Origin: JADJQU01 sp035490315
Lineage (GTDB): Bacteria > Planctomycetota > UBA1135 > GCA-002686595
DNA length: 12,723 nucleotides
Direction of reading: 5' to 3'
Assembly: GCA_035490315.1 (NCBI GenBank)
Contig: DATHET010000016.1
Span: 1 to 12,723 of the forward strand
Positions 5,480 through 12,647 of this stretch are shown here, in pieces. Below the pieces are notes generated by a model. The model was not told the origin of the DNA. It was given only the letters and a program-made list of their open reading frames with translations, and ran no database searches. The translations under genes were made by a program, and so were the position numbers. Numbering within the stretch: position 1 is the first letter of the stretch; every line of letters starts with the position of its first letter.

Positions 5480-6313
5480 ATGGAGTTTCGAGCCAAGACC
5501 GTGCGCCCGCGGGCGTTGGGCATCGACTTCGAGGTCCTCGCCGACGACGCGATCATCGGCCCGGCGATCGAGCAGGGTTCCTGGGCCGACCACGAGACTT
5601 TCCTGTTCCGCGCCCACGTCGAGCCGGGGACGCGCGTCGTCGACCTCGGGGCCAATGTCGGGTGGTTCGCCGTGCAAGGGATCCTCGCGGGGGCCGAGGT
5701 GCACGCCTTCGAGCCCGTGCCCGGGATCGCCGACATCTGCGAGCGCAACATGCGCCGCGCCGAGCAGGTCGGACGCGGCCGCGGAATCCTGCACCGCGTC
5801 GCTGCCTCGGATCGGCGCGGTCGCGCGGCGATCGCTCTCGCGGCGAAGAATCACGGGGACAATCGTGTGGTCGAGTCGGGCGCGCGGCCCGTGGACATGG
5901 CCGATGCGGAGACCCTCGAGATCGAGCTGGCCCCCGTCGACGAGCTGGTCAGCGGCCCGGTGCGCTTCCTCAAGATCGACACCCAGGGCAGCGAATGGCT
6001 CGCCCTCCAGGGTGCGCGCAAGCTGCTGGCCGCTTCACCCGAGATGGCGATGCTGCTCGAGTTCTGGCCCTACGCCCTGCGCGGCGCGGCACCGCAGGCC
6101 CTGCTCGAATTCCTATTCCAGCAGGGATTCACGATCGGCAAGGCGACGGAAGCGCCCTATCCCATGAAGGCCGAGCGCATCCTGCGCCAGGCTCTGGCTC
6201 GCGATCCAGTGCGCGGCGGGATCGATCTCTACGCGACGCGCGGCCGGCCCTTCCACGTCACCAGCGCGAAGAATCGTCTGCGCGCGCTGGTGCGCTCGGT
6301 CAAGGAACCTTGA
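5480..6313 (+). CDS. FkbM-family SAM-dependent methyltransferase
   Basis: A 277-residue class I methyltransferase of the FkbM family. These are O-methyltransferases, often acting on sugars of surface polysaccharides or glycolipids, or on polyketides. The SAM site is VVDLGANVGWFA (53-64), with motif II HAFEPVPG (75-82). Other FkbM signatures are FLKIDTQGSEWLALQGARKLL (163-183) and LLEFWPYALRGAAP (192-205). Asn59 and Gly61 in the GANVG loop and the KIDTQGSE motif distinguish FkbM from other families. Residues 255-277 form a basic tail. The gene is convergent with the kinase-methyltransferase fusion and overlaps it by 14 bp. A surface-glycan role for both genes is an inference from family habits only. 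The ATG at 5480 is the first in-frame start; GTG codons further in would cut the conserved N-terminal domain. Confidence 0.9.
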   Translation: MEFRAKTVRPRALGIDFEVLADDAIIGPAIEQGSWADHETFLFRAHVEPGTRVVDLGANVGWFAVQGILAGAEVHAFEPVPGIADICERNMRRAEQVGRGRGILHRVAASDRRGRAAIALAAKNHGDNRVVESGARPVDMADAETLEIELAPVDELVSGPVRFLKIDTQGSEWLALQGARKLLAASPEMAMLLEFWPYALRGAAPQALLEFLFQQGFTIGKATEAPYPMKAERILRQALARDPVRGGIDLYATRGRPFHVTSAKNRLRALVRSVKEP

Positions 6314-7712
6314 AACGCGCGAGCCACAGGTCGCGCAGGTAAGGCGACTGGGCGCGGGTTTCGTCGAGAACCAGCCCGGCTTCGAGGGCTTCGGCCTCCA
6401 CCTGGCTCTGCGTCAAGGCGAAGCGCTTCGAGCCGCGCGAAAAGATCCGGCGCAGATGGTGGACGCTGACCGGATGGAACCAGGTGAGCACGACGTAGCG
6501 GCGCGAGACACGCGCGAGCTGCTTCAGGATCCCGACGCGTTGCGCCCGCGTCGGTACGTGGTGCAGGAAGCGGAAGCAGATGCTGACGTCGACCGAGCGA
6601 TCGGCGAGGGGCAGGTGCTCGAGCTCGCCGACCACGCCGCGGCCAGAGTTCGCATGGGCCGCCCGAGCCATGTCGGGTGAAATGTCGAGCGACACGGGAC
6701 TCGCGCCGCGAGCGCGCAGCAGATCGCTCATGCGTCCATATCCGCAGGGAACGTCGAGCGCGATCCCGTCGATCCGCTCGGGCAGCAGCGACGCAAGCAG
6801 GGCCATCTCCACGCGGTCGCGCCGCGCGGACCTGGCGCGATACGCGGCGACGGGCTGCTCGCCGACGTAGTTCACCCGGCCGGCATAGGGAACCGCCCGT
6901 TCCTGCGGCGCGATTTTCTTGCGCTTGCGCACCAGGGCCGCGCGCTCTTCGATGCGCCGCTCGACGTGCTCGCCGCCGCCGGGGAAGGCCAAGGCGATCT
7001 CGCGCGCGTTCGCACCGGGCACGGTCGCGACCAGCGCGCCAGCGTGGCGCACGAACAGCTCGATCGCCGAGCGCAGGGTGCGCGTCTCGACCCGCGGCAG
7101 GTCGACCAGGGCGAAATCGATGCGCTCGGCGCTCAGCGAATCCCGGCGCAGGAACAAGTGCTTGGCGTAGAGATCGGGCACGGCCACGCGCCGCTCCGAC
7201 AACCCGCGCAGCAGGGCGCGCAGGGCTGGCGAGATCCGCCCCCAGGCGACGGTCTCGATCGGGTCGAAGCCGACCAGCTCCTCGGTGACGAGGAAACTCT
7301 CGCGCTCGACGCCGAGCGCGGTGGTCATCTCGCCCGCGAGCAGCACCCGCGCCGTCGAAAGACCCAGCGACTCCAGCGCGCGGGTCGCACGGTCCTCGCG
7401 AGCGGCGGCCGAGCGCGGCAGGCGCGCGTGGAGGATCTCGCCCAGCCATTCGCCGCGCCGCGCCCCGCGCCGGTACTTCGCGAACAGGGCGCGGCCCTCG
7501 CCCGGCAGGGCGCGCACCCAGCGATCGGGCTTGCGGTTGACCGTGACGCCGCCCAGCTCCTCGCGCCGCCAGCGCTCGAGGTCGAGCAGGCCCAGACGCT
7601 CGAGCTCGGGCAGGGCATCCGTCGCGGCGCGCAGCTCGCCGCCCGTGAAAGCGCACCGCGACCAGCCGCTGCGGTCGGGAATGGACGCGAAGTCGCCGAT
7701 CGAAGGGCTCAT
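6300..7712 (-). CDS. Two-domain protein: WaaP/InaA-like kinase fused to class I methyltransferase
   Basis: A 470-residue protein with two apparent enzymes. Residues about 55-255 look like a Kdo/WaaP (InaA-type) lipopolysaccharide kinase. They show the candidate ATP-site Lys79 in LFAKYRR, the hinge-like ESFLVTEEL (138-146), the catalytic-loop analogue VPDLYAKHLFLRR (178-190, Asp180) and the metal-Asp segment IDFALVDLPRV (198-208, Asp204). The family's usual His-Arg or His-Lys before the catalytic Asp is Val-Pro. Residues about 298-470 are a methyltransferase_11-type domain: IALDVPCGYGRMSDLLRARG (317-336), VSLDISPDMA (340-349), LEHLPLADRSVDVSICF (364-380) and RFLHHV. The basic linker 260-275 (VRKRKKIAP) separates them. 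The ATG at 7712 is preferred; a TTG 18 codons upstream is open but unsupported. The 3' end overlaps the FkbM gene by 14 bp. Substrate unknown; lipid A/core or another envelope glycan is a guess. Confidence 0.78.
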   Translation of the reverse strand: MSPSIGDFASIPDRSGWSRCAFTGGELRAATDALPELERLGLLDLERWRREELGGVTVNRKPDRWVRALPGEGRALFAKYRRGARRGEWLGEILHARLPRSAAAREDRATRALESLGLSTARVLLAGEMTTALGVERESFLVTEELVGFDPIETVAWGRISPALRALLRGLSERRVAVPDLYAKHLFLRRDSLSAERIDFALVDLPRVETRTLRSAIELFVRHAGALVATVPGANAREIALAFPGGGEHVERRIEERAALVRKRKKIAPQERAVPYAGRVNYVGEQPVAAYRARSARRDRVEMALLASLLPERIDGIALDVPCGYGRMSDLLRARGASPVSLDISPDMARAAHANSGRGVVGELEHLPLADRSVDVSICFRFLHHVPTRAQRVGILKQLARVSRRYVVLTWFHPVSVHHLRRIFSRGSKRFALTQSQVEAEALEAGLVLDETRAQSPYLRDLWLARFKVP

Positions 7713-7753
7713 GCAGGTCGTCCGGAACGACGCACCATGATCGCTCACGGGTC

Positions 7754-7790
7754 GATCCGGCCGCAAGGGCGCTTGCGGTGGGATCGGATC
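7754..7790. repeat. Two-tier inverted repeat between divergent genes
   Basis: CCGCAAG (7761-7767) and CTTGCGG (7772-7778) are perfect 7-bp arms around GGCG. Outside them GATCCG (7754-7759) pairs with CGGATC (7785-7790). The structure sits in the 104-bp gap between the divergent starts at 7712 and 7817. No gene ends here and no T run follows, so an operator or a shared regulatory structure is more likely than a terminator. Confidence 0.5.
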
Positions 7791-7816
7791 CGCGGGTCCA
7801 ATCCCCGCCCACGACC

Positions 7817-8725
7817 ATGCGGGTCATCGATTTCCACCTGCATCTCTTCTCCAGGACCTACTTCGAGACCCTCGCCGCGCTCTCGCCGCTGCCGGGCAGC
7901 GTCGAGGAGCGTCTGGCCGAGCTGGAGCGGCGCGTGGGGATCGAGATTCCTGCGCGCGAGCTCGAGAGTCACGTCCAGCGCTGGCTGGCTTCGATGGACG
8001 CGCACGGGGTCGAGCAGGCCGCGGCCTTCGCGAGCGTCGCTGAGGAGATTCCGGTCCTGGCGCGGGTGCGCGAGCTGAGCGGCGGGCGCATGACGCCCTT
8101 TGCCTTGGTCAACCCGCGCGCGCCGGGTTGTCCCGAGAAGGTGGACGGATTGCTCGGGCCCAAAGGCTTCGCCGGCGTGCTGCTGTTTCCTGCGATGCAC
8201 CACTACGAGCTCGACTCGGCCGAATGCGAGGCACTCTTCGAAGTGCTCGATCGCCATCGCGCGCTCGCCTTCGTGCACTGCGGCGAGCTGGTCGTCAAGC
8301 TGCGCGACCTGCTGGGCATCGCGCGCACCGCGGATGCGAAGTTCGCCGACCCGCTGCGCCTCGTGGCGCTTGCGAATCGTTTTCCCAATGCGCGTTTCGT
8401 GATCCCCCACTTCGGCGGCGGCCGCTTCCAGGAGACGCTCGAGGCTGGCGCTCAGTGCTCGAACATTCTCGTCGACACTTCGTCGTCGAACAGCTGGATG
8501 ACGGCGCAGGGATTGAGCCTGAAGAACGTCTTCGCGCGCGCCCTGGAAGTGTTCGGCGCGACACGCATCGTCTTCGGCACGGATTCGACGACCTTCCCCA
8601 AGGGCTGGCAGCGCGCTCGCTTCGACGACCAGCAGCGGGCGCTCGTGGAGATCGGACTGAGCGAAGAAGACCTCAATGCGATCTTCTGCGAGAACGCGCG
8701 CGAGCTCCTGGTCCGCGTCGTTTGA
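7817..8725 (+). CDS. Amidohydrolase-family metal-dependent hydrolase (TIM barrel)
   Basis: A 302-residue protein of the amidohydrolase_2 type. The metal-site series is in order: His7/His9 in IDFHLHLF, His154 in AFVHCGE, His198 in VIPHFGGG and Asp256 in VFGTDS. The barrel strands between them (TPFALVNPR, GFAGVLLFP, SNILVDTSSS) and the C-terminal ENARELL helix are as in this family. Members include decarboxylases and lactone or amide hydrolases, so the reaction cannot be given. The ATG at 7817 begins right at the first barrel strand; the in-frame GTG 39 bases upstream adds residues unlike the family. The gene ends 7 bp from the convergent EboB-like gene. That is a second, unrelated-looking TIM-barrel metallohydrolase, so a functional link is possible but unproven. 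Confidence 0.85.
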   Translation: MRVIDFHLHLFSRTYFETLAALSPLPGSVEERLAELERRVGIEIPARELESHVQRWLASMDAHGVEQAAAFASVAEEIPVLARVRELSGGRMTPFALVNPRAPGCPEKVDGLLGPKGFAGVLLFPAMHHYELDSAECEALFEVLDRHRALAFVHCGELVVKLRDLLGIARTADAKFADPLRLVALANRFPNARFVIPHFGGGRFQETLEAGAQCSNILVDTSSSNSWMTAQGLSLKNVFARALEVFGATRIVFGTDSTTFPKGWQRARFDDQQRALVEIGLSEEDLNAIFCENARELLVRVV

Positions 8726-8732
8726 GCGCGAT

Positions 8733-9650
8733 TCAGTTCGGCACGCCGCGCGGCTTTGCGTCGGCAACGCGCGGCGACTGGCCGCGCAGCACCGAGTTGT
8801 CGTGGAACAGCTTCGACTGGTCGATCGACGGCGCCTTCAACAGAGCCGCGACGTCGATCTGGCCCGATTGAGCATAGGCATCCAGCGCGTTCTGCCAGGT
8901 GACGAGGCGCACGGCTTCGGGATCCAGGCCGCGCTCGAGCATCAGGGCCGCCGTGCGCGGCACCGCCAGGGGATCGGACTTGCCCCAGTCGGCCGAGCTG
9001 TCGACGATCAGACGCTCGGGGCCGTACTTGCGCAGGATCTCGACCATGCGCTCCGAGCCCATCTTCGTGTACGGGTAGATCGTGAACGCGGCCCAGGCGC
9101 CGGCTTCGAGGACGTCGTCGACCGTCTCCTCGTTGTTGTGGTCGATCACCAGCTTGTGCATCGCCACGCCGCATTCCTTCGCGACGGCGAGCGAGCGTCG
9201 AATGCCGTTCTTCTTGTCGCGGTGCGGCGAGTGGACCATGACCACCATGTCGTTCTTGCGCGCGAAGTCGAGCTGCCACTGGTAGGCGCGCTCCTCGGCC
9301 TGGGTGATCTCGTCGTAGCCGATCTCGCCGATCGCGACCACGCCTTCCTTGAGCGCGAAGCGCGGCACCAGCTCGAGGACTTCGCGCGCCAGGGCTTCGT
9401 TGTTCGCTTCCTTGCTGTTCAGGCCGATCGCGCAGTAGTGCGCGATGCCGAACTGAGAAGCGCGGAAGCGCTCCCAGCCGACGAGTGACGAGAAGTAATC
9501 GACGAACGAGCCGAGCGTCGTGCGCGGCTGGCCGAGCCAGAAGGCGGGCTCGATCACCGCGCGCACGCCGGCGGCGGCCATGGCCTCGAGGTCGTCGGTG
9601 GTGCGCGAAGTGCAGTGGATGTGGGGATCGAAGAAACGCACGGTCGACAT
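8733..9650 (-). CDS. eboB: TatD-family metal-dependent hydrolase, EboB-like
   Basis: A 305-residue TIM-barrel hydrolase related to TatD. The metal ligands expected for the family are present: His10/His12 (FFDPHIHCTSRTTDDL), Glu109 (AIGEIGYDE), His140 (MVVMVHSPH), His171 (LVIDHNNEET) and Asp217 (LIVDSSADWGKSDP). The region FWLGQPRTTLGSFVDYF (38-54), the DHNNE motif and the late NSVLRG (285-290) are what I associate with the ebo-cluster branch rather than with TatD DNases. The decisive context is the gene just before it, an EboA-domain protein whose stop overlaps this start (TGATG), so translation is probably coupled. In cyanobacteria the ebo cluster is needed to bring a scytonemin precursor to the periplasm; the chemistry of EboB itself is not established. 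The last 15 residues are a polar tail. Confidence 0.85.
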   Translation of the reverse strand: MSTVRFFDPHIHCTSRTTDDLEAMAAAGVRAVIEPAFWLGQPRTTLGSFVDYFSSLVGWERFRASQFGIAHYCAIGLNSKEANNEALAREVLELVPRFALKEGVVAIGEIGYDEITQAEERAYQWQLDFARKNDMVVMVHSPHRDKKNGIRRSLAVAKECGVAMHKLVIDHNNEETVDDVLEAGAWAAFTIYPYTKMGSERMVEILRKYGPERLIVDSSADWGKSDPLAVPRTAALMLERGLDPEAVRLVTWQNALDAYAQSGQIDVAALLKAPSIDQSKLFHDNSVLRGQSPRVADAKPRGVPN

Positions 9651-10567
9651 CACACAACCTTCGGGACGGGGCCGTCCAATGCTCGGAAAGCGGATTGACT
9701 CACCTTGCCAAGTTTCGCCTGCCGCAGGGCAGCCTGCACGTCGGGATCTTTTTCGGCCGCGATCAGGGCGGGAATGTCGGCCTGTTCGCGGGTTTTCGCG
9801 TCCAGGCGGCCCAGGCCGAGGGCGGCGGCGGTGCGGGCCTGAGCATTGCCTCGCTCGAGCTCCAGGAGCAGGGCGCGCAGGCCGCGCTCTCCGGCGTGCA
9901 GGCCGAGGCACAACCACAGCTGCGGGTTGACGTGGCGTCCGGCGGAGCGGCGCTCCTCGGCGAGGTCGAGGGCCATGCGCGCCAGCTCGCTGTCGAGCCG
10001 CGTGTCGAGGCCATGGACGCGCCACAGCGGGGCTTCGATGAACAGGGCTTTGATCACGCACTGGCGCCAGGCCGTGTCATCGAACCAGCGCACGGGATAC
10101 GGTGTGTCACAGATCGCCGACTCGAACACCGCGCGGATGTTGGTGCGCGCGCCCTCGGCGGCGCGAGCGAGGAATCGTTTCGGCTCGGGCAGGTGCGCGA
10201 GGCTCTTGTAGAGGGCGCAGGCTTCGCCCATGTCGGCGAAGGCGAAGGCGGCTTCGATGGCTTGCACGCCGCGCGCATCGGCGAGATCGGGGCGCGCGAG
10301 CACCAGGTCAACGCGCGCGGTCTCGCGCAGGTTCCAGCGCTCGGGATTCCAACCGGCGAGGGCCGCCTGCGCGCGATCGAGCTCTTCGCGGCTGGGAGCG
10401 AGATCCGTCGCGGGGACGTGACGGGAGGCGAGCGAGATCAAGCCTGCGAAGCGGCTGTCGTCGCAGCCCGCGCGGATTTCGGCGCGCGCGCTCGACTGGA
10501 AGGTTCGGGCCTGCGCGGACGGACGAGCATCCAAGGCCGCGGCGATCCACGCTGCTGAAGTTTCCAT
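9650..10567 (-). CDS. eboA: EboA-domain protein
   Basis: A 305-residue, mostly helical cytoplasmic protein without signal peptide or membrane span. The EboA signature region covers about residues 75-245: WNLRETARVDLVL (78-90), ALYKSLAHLPEPKRFLARAAEG (118-139), RTNIRAVFESAICDTPYPVRWFDDTAW (141-167), VIKALFIEAPLWRVHGLD (171-188), ELARMALDLAEERRSAGR (194-211) and NPQLWLCLG (214-222). The spacing and wording match EboA proteins of the ebo cluster, whose biochemical role is unknown. The C-terminal 60 residues contain ARTAAALGLGRLDAKTRE and look like a HEAT-type repeat. The stop codon shares one base with the start of the TatD-like gene. The gene upstream ends 60 bp before it on the same strand. 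The ATG at 10567 has no clear Shine-Dalgarno. Confidence 0.85.
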   Translation of the reverse strand: METSAAWIAAALDARPSAQARTFQSSARAEIRAGCDDSRFAGLISLASRHVPATDLAPSREELDRAQAALAGWNPERWNLRETARVDLVLARPDLADARGVQAIEAAFAFADMGEACALYKSLAHLPEPKRFLARAAEGARTNIRAVFESAICDTPYPVRWFDDTAWRQCVIKALFIEAPLWRVHGLDTRLDSELARMALDLAEERRSAGRHVNPQLWLCLGLHAGERGLRALLLELERGNAQARTAAALGLGRLDAKTREQADIPALIAAEKDPDVQAALRQAKLGKVSQSAFRALDGPVPKVV

Positions 10568-10627
10568 CGCCGGCGCGCAGCTCGTCAGGAAAGCGAAGGC
10601 GTATGGCTCGAGCCCGCGAACCTCACG

Positions 10628-11836
10628 CTATTTCTTCTTCTCTGCCACGGGAGGCGACTGCAGGCCGGCCGCGAGGGCGAGGGCGGCGAAGGAAGTGCCC
10701 GCCGTCACGCTCCAGGTCTGGATGTGGAAATCGCTGGTCGACCCGTCGTCGCGCAGTGCCTTCGCCAGGTGCGGGCGCAGCTTCGCGTGCCAGGCTTCGC
10801 GCTCGGCCTTGGGCAAGAGATTGATCGCCTGCGAGCAGTAGTAATGGCCGAAGAAATAGAAGTAGCCCGCGTTGGCGTAGTAAGCCTCGTGCGGAATCGG
10901 CCGCATGCGCGCGACGTCGAGGAATTTGTGCTCCTCGAAGAAAGCGGTCAATCCTTCGCGGATCTTGTCGGGGGTCACCGACTTGTCCCCGGTCGCGGCG
11001 AGGGCCCAGTTGCAGACCTGGATACGTCCCAGGCTGCCCTTGACGTTGTTGATCATCTCGCCGCCGGAGATGCGCGGGATGGGATTGAGGTCGTACTCGT
11101 AGGCTCCGTTGGGCAGGGCGCACTTGCGCACGTAATCGCGCGCTCGGTTGAGCATCGGCTGATCGACGGCCCATCCCAATTTGATTCCATCGGCCAGGGC
11201 CGGGACGACGCAGGCCGTGGCGAAACTCGTCGCCCACTTCGGAGTCTCCGTCGGATACGGGAAGTCGTAGTAGCCCCAGCCGCCGAGCGGAACCTGCTGA
11301 TCGGCGAGGAACTTCAATACTTTCTTCGCGCGCGCGTCGATCTTCGCTCGCCACGCGGGCGTCTGGAAGCGCGGATCGTTGGCTGCGTGATTCACCGCGA
11401 TGTAGGTGTAGAGCGCGGCCCACAGCGTGTCGTTGTCCCATTCGTTGCCGCGCTTGGGATCGTCGACCGCGAGCAGCCAGTCCATGCCCTTTTCGAGCGC
11501 GGCGCGGCGCGCCGGCGTCTCCGGACTGTCCATCAAGGCCATCAAGGCGAGCGCGTGGGCGCCGATCTGCCAGTCCTTCCAGCTGGTCACGGCGTAGCCG
11601 GAATCGAGCAGGCCCTCCGTGACGCCATAGCCCCAGTGACCGTCGGTGGCTTGAGTCTGGACCAGGAACTGCAACGGGCGCTCGAGGCAGGCGCGCGCTT
11701 CGGGCTCGCTCATCGATTCGGGCAGGGCCGTGGGGTCGCGGCTGAGCGGAATCTCCGGCTTCTGGCCGGGATCGCCCTGGGCGCCAAGCGGCAGCGTCGC
11801 GCAGGCGAGCACGAGCGAGGTGCGGAAAGCGTTCAT
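10628..11836 (-). CDS. Secreted prenyltransferase/squalene-oxidase-repeat (alpha/alpha-toroid) protein
   Basis: A 402-residue exported protein. The signal peptide MNAFRTSLVLACATLPLGAQG is followed by an alpha/alpha-barrel of the squalene cyclase/prenyltransferase repeat type. Two QW motifs (QxxxGxW) are visible: QATDGHW (62-68) and QVPLGGW (181-187), the second in GGWGYYDFPYPTETPKWATSFATAC. Other repeat features are WQIGAHALALMAL (89-101), WDNDTLWAALYTYIA (133-147) and the final TWSVTAGTSFAALALAAG. There is no DxDD cyclase acid motif, so I see no evidence of terpene cyclase activity; similar exported toroids are frequent in Planctomycetes and have no settled function. The ATG at 11836 is preferred to the GTG at 11848. 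It lies four bases after the stop of the upstream lipoprotein gene, so the two are very likely co-transcribed. The C-terminus is EKKK. Confidence 0.8.
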   Translation of the reverse strand: MNAFRTSLVLACATLPLGAQGDPGQKPEIPLSRDPTALPESMSEPEARACLERPLQFLVQTQATDGHWGYGVTEGLLDSGYAVTSWKDWQIGAHALALMALMDSPETPARRAALEKGMDWLLAVDDPKRGNEWDNDTLWAALYTYIAVNHAANDPRFQTPAWRAKIDARAKKVLKFLADQQVPLGGWGYYDFPYPTETPKWATSFATACVVPALADGIKLGWAVDQPMLNRARDYVRKCALPNGAYEYDLNPIPRISGGEMINNVKGSLGRIQVCNWALAATGDKSVTPDKIREGLTAFFEEHKFLDVARMRPIPHEAYYANAGYFYFFGHYYCSQAINLLPKAEREAWHAKLRPHLAKALRDDGSTSDFHIQTWSVTAGTSFAALALAAGLQSPPVAEKKK

Positions 11837-11840
11837 GGCT

Positions 11841-12647
11841 TCACGCACCCTTCGGACCGCTGCCCGACTCTTCCTCGTCTTCGTCCGGACGCTCGGCGTC
11901 CTCGATCTTGTGCTTCGCGCGCATCAGCTCGAGCTCGTTGTGCGCCTGGACTTTCTTCAACTTGGCCTCCGCCGTGCTCACGCCATCCTGGGCCTTGGCC
12001 AATGCCAACCCGAGATCGCGCTCCTTGACGGCCATGTCGTGTTCCTTCTTGTCGGCGGCGCGCTTCTTGGCCAGCTCCGCTTCGCGCTGCGCGACTTCCA
12101 GGCGGAACTTGCCGCGGTTGATGACCAGCTCCTTGGTCATTTTCGCGTAGTCGTCCGCCTTGTACATCGCCATCAGCTCCTCGAGCTCCTGCTTCTGCTC
12201 CAGGGCGGATTCGTTGGTGCGGTCGAGATCGATCTGCGAATCCTCCAGGTTCAACGGACGCTCGGTCTTCTGGAAGTGATCGAGCTCGCGTTGCGCGGCT
12301 TCCAGTCCATGCTGCGCCTGGAGCAGATCGAAGTTCGCGTCGTGCAGCTCGTTGGCGGCGTCCATCTCGGCCAGCGCGAGCTCCATGCGCGCGTAGGTGA
12401 GCTCGCGAGCCTTCTTCTCGGCCTTGCGCGCGGCCTTCTTCGCCACGGCCTCCGGGCTCGGCTTCTTCTCGTCCTTCGCCGCGCCGGCTTCCTGGGGCTT
12501 CGAGTCCTCGCTCGCCAGGCTCCCATCAGCCATCACACTCTTCGGCTTGTCCTTGGGATGCGAGTCGGTGCCGACCGCCAGCAGGCAGGAGGACGACAGA
12601 CCGGCCAGGAGCAGTGCTGCGCACAGGTGAGCGATGGGACGGATCAT
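11841..12647 (-). CDS. Coiled-coil lipoprotein
   Basis: A 268-residue predicted lipoprotein. The signal peptide MIRPIAHLCAALLLAGLSSS ends at Cys21; the lipobox LSSSC is loose, with Leu at -4. A charged linker (30-65, Lys/Glu/Pro/Ala-rich) leads into a long alpha-helical coiled coil from about 66 to 250. Examples are VAKKAARKAEKKARE, ARMELALAEMDAANELHDANF, AAQRELDHF, LEQKQELEELMAMYKADDYAKM, VAQREAELAKKRAADKKEHDMAV and TAEAKLKKVQAHNELELMRAK, with a break near TERPLNLEDSQIDLD (128-142). The tail ERPDEDEEESGSGPKGA is acidic. Such proteins usually act as envelope spacers or tethers, but no specific family is recognised. The ATG at 12647 starts the signal peptide; an upstream in-frame ATG at 12716 would add 23 residues that spoil it. 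It is the first visible gene of the minus-strand operon, with the stop four bases before the toroid gene. Confidence 0.78.
   Translation of the reverse strand: MIRPIAHLCAALLLAGLSSSCLLAVGTDSHPKDKPKSVMADGSLASEDSKPQEAGAAKDEKKPSPEAVAKKAARKAEKKARELTYARMELALAEMDAANELHDANFDLLQAQHGLEAAQRELDHFQKTERPLNLEDSQIDLDRTNESALEQKQELEELMAMYKADDYAKMTKELVINRGKFRLEVAQREAELAKKRAADKKEHDMAVKERDLGLALAKAQDGVSTAEAKLKKVQAHNELELMRAKHKIEDAERPDEDEEESGSGPKGA

Noticed and set aside
6229..7827. 532-codon minus-strand open frame over the kinase-methyltransferase gene
   Set aside because: Its product is almost entirely Arg/Ala/Gly/Pro with no recognisable motif, while the overlapping frame carries two enzyme domains.
9651..10061. 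Minus-strand extension of the EboB-like gene upstream of 9650
   Set aside because: It overlaps eboA in another frame and is Arg/Pro-rich; the ATG in the TGATG overlap begins the conserved FFDPHIH strand.
10628..11836. Terpene/squalene-hopene cyclase call for the toroid protein
   Set aside because: A signal peptide is present, the DxDD motif is missing and it is shorter than squalene-hopene cyclases; only the repeat fold is supported.
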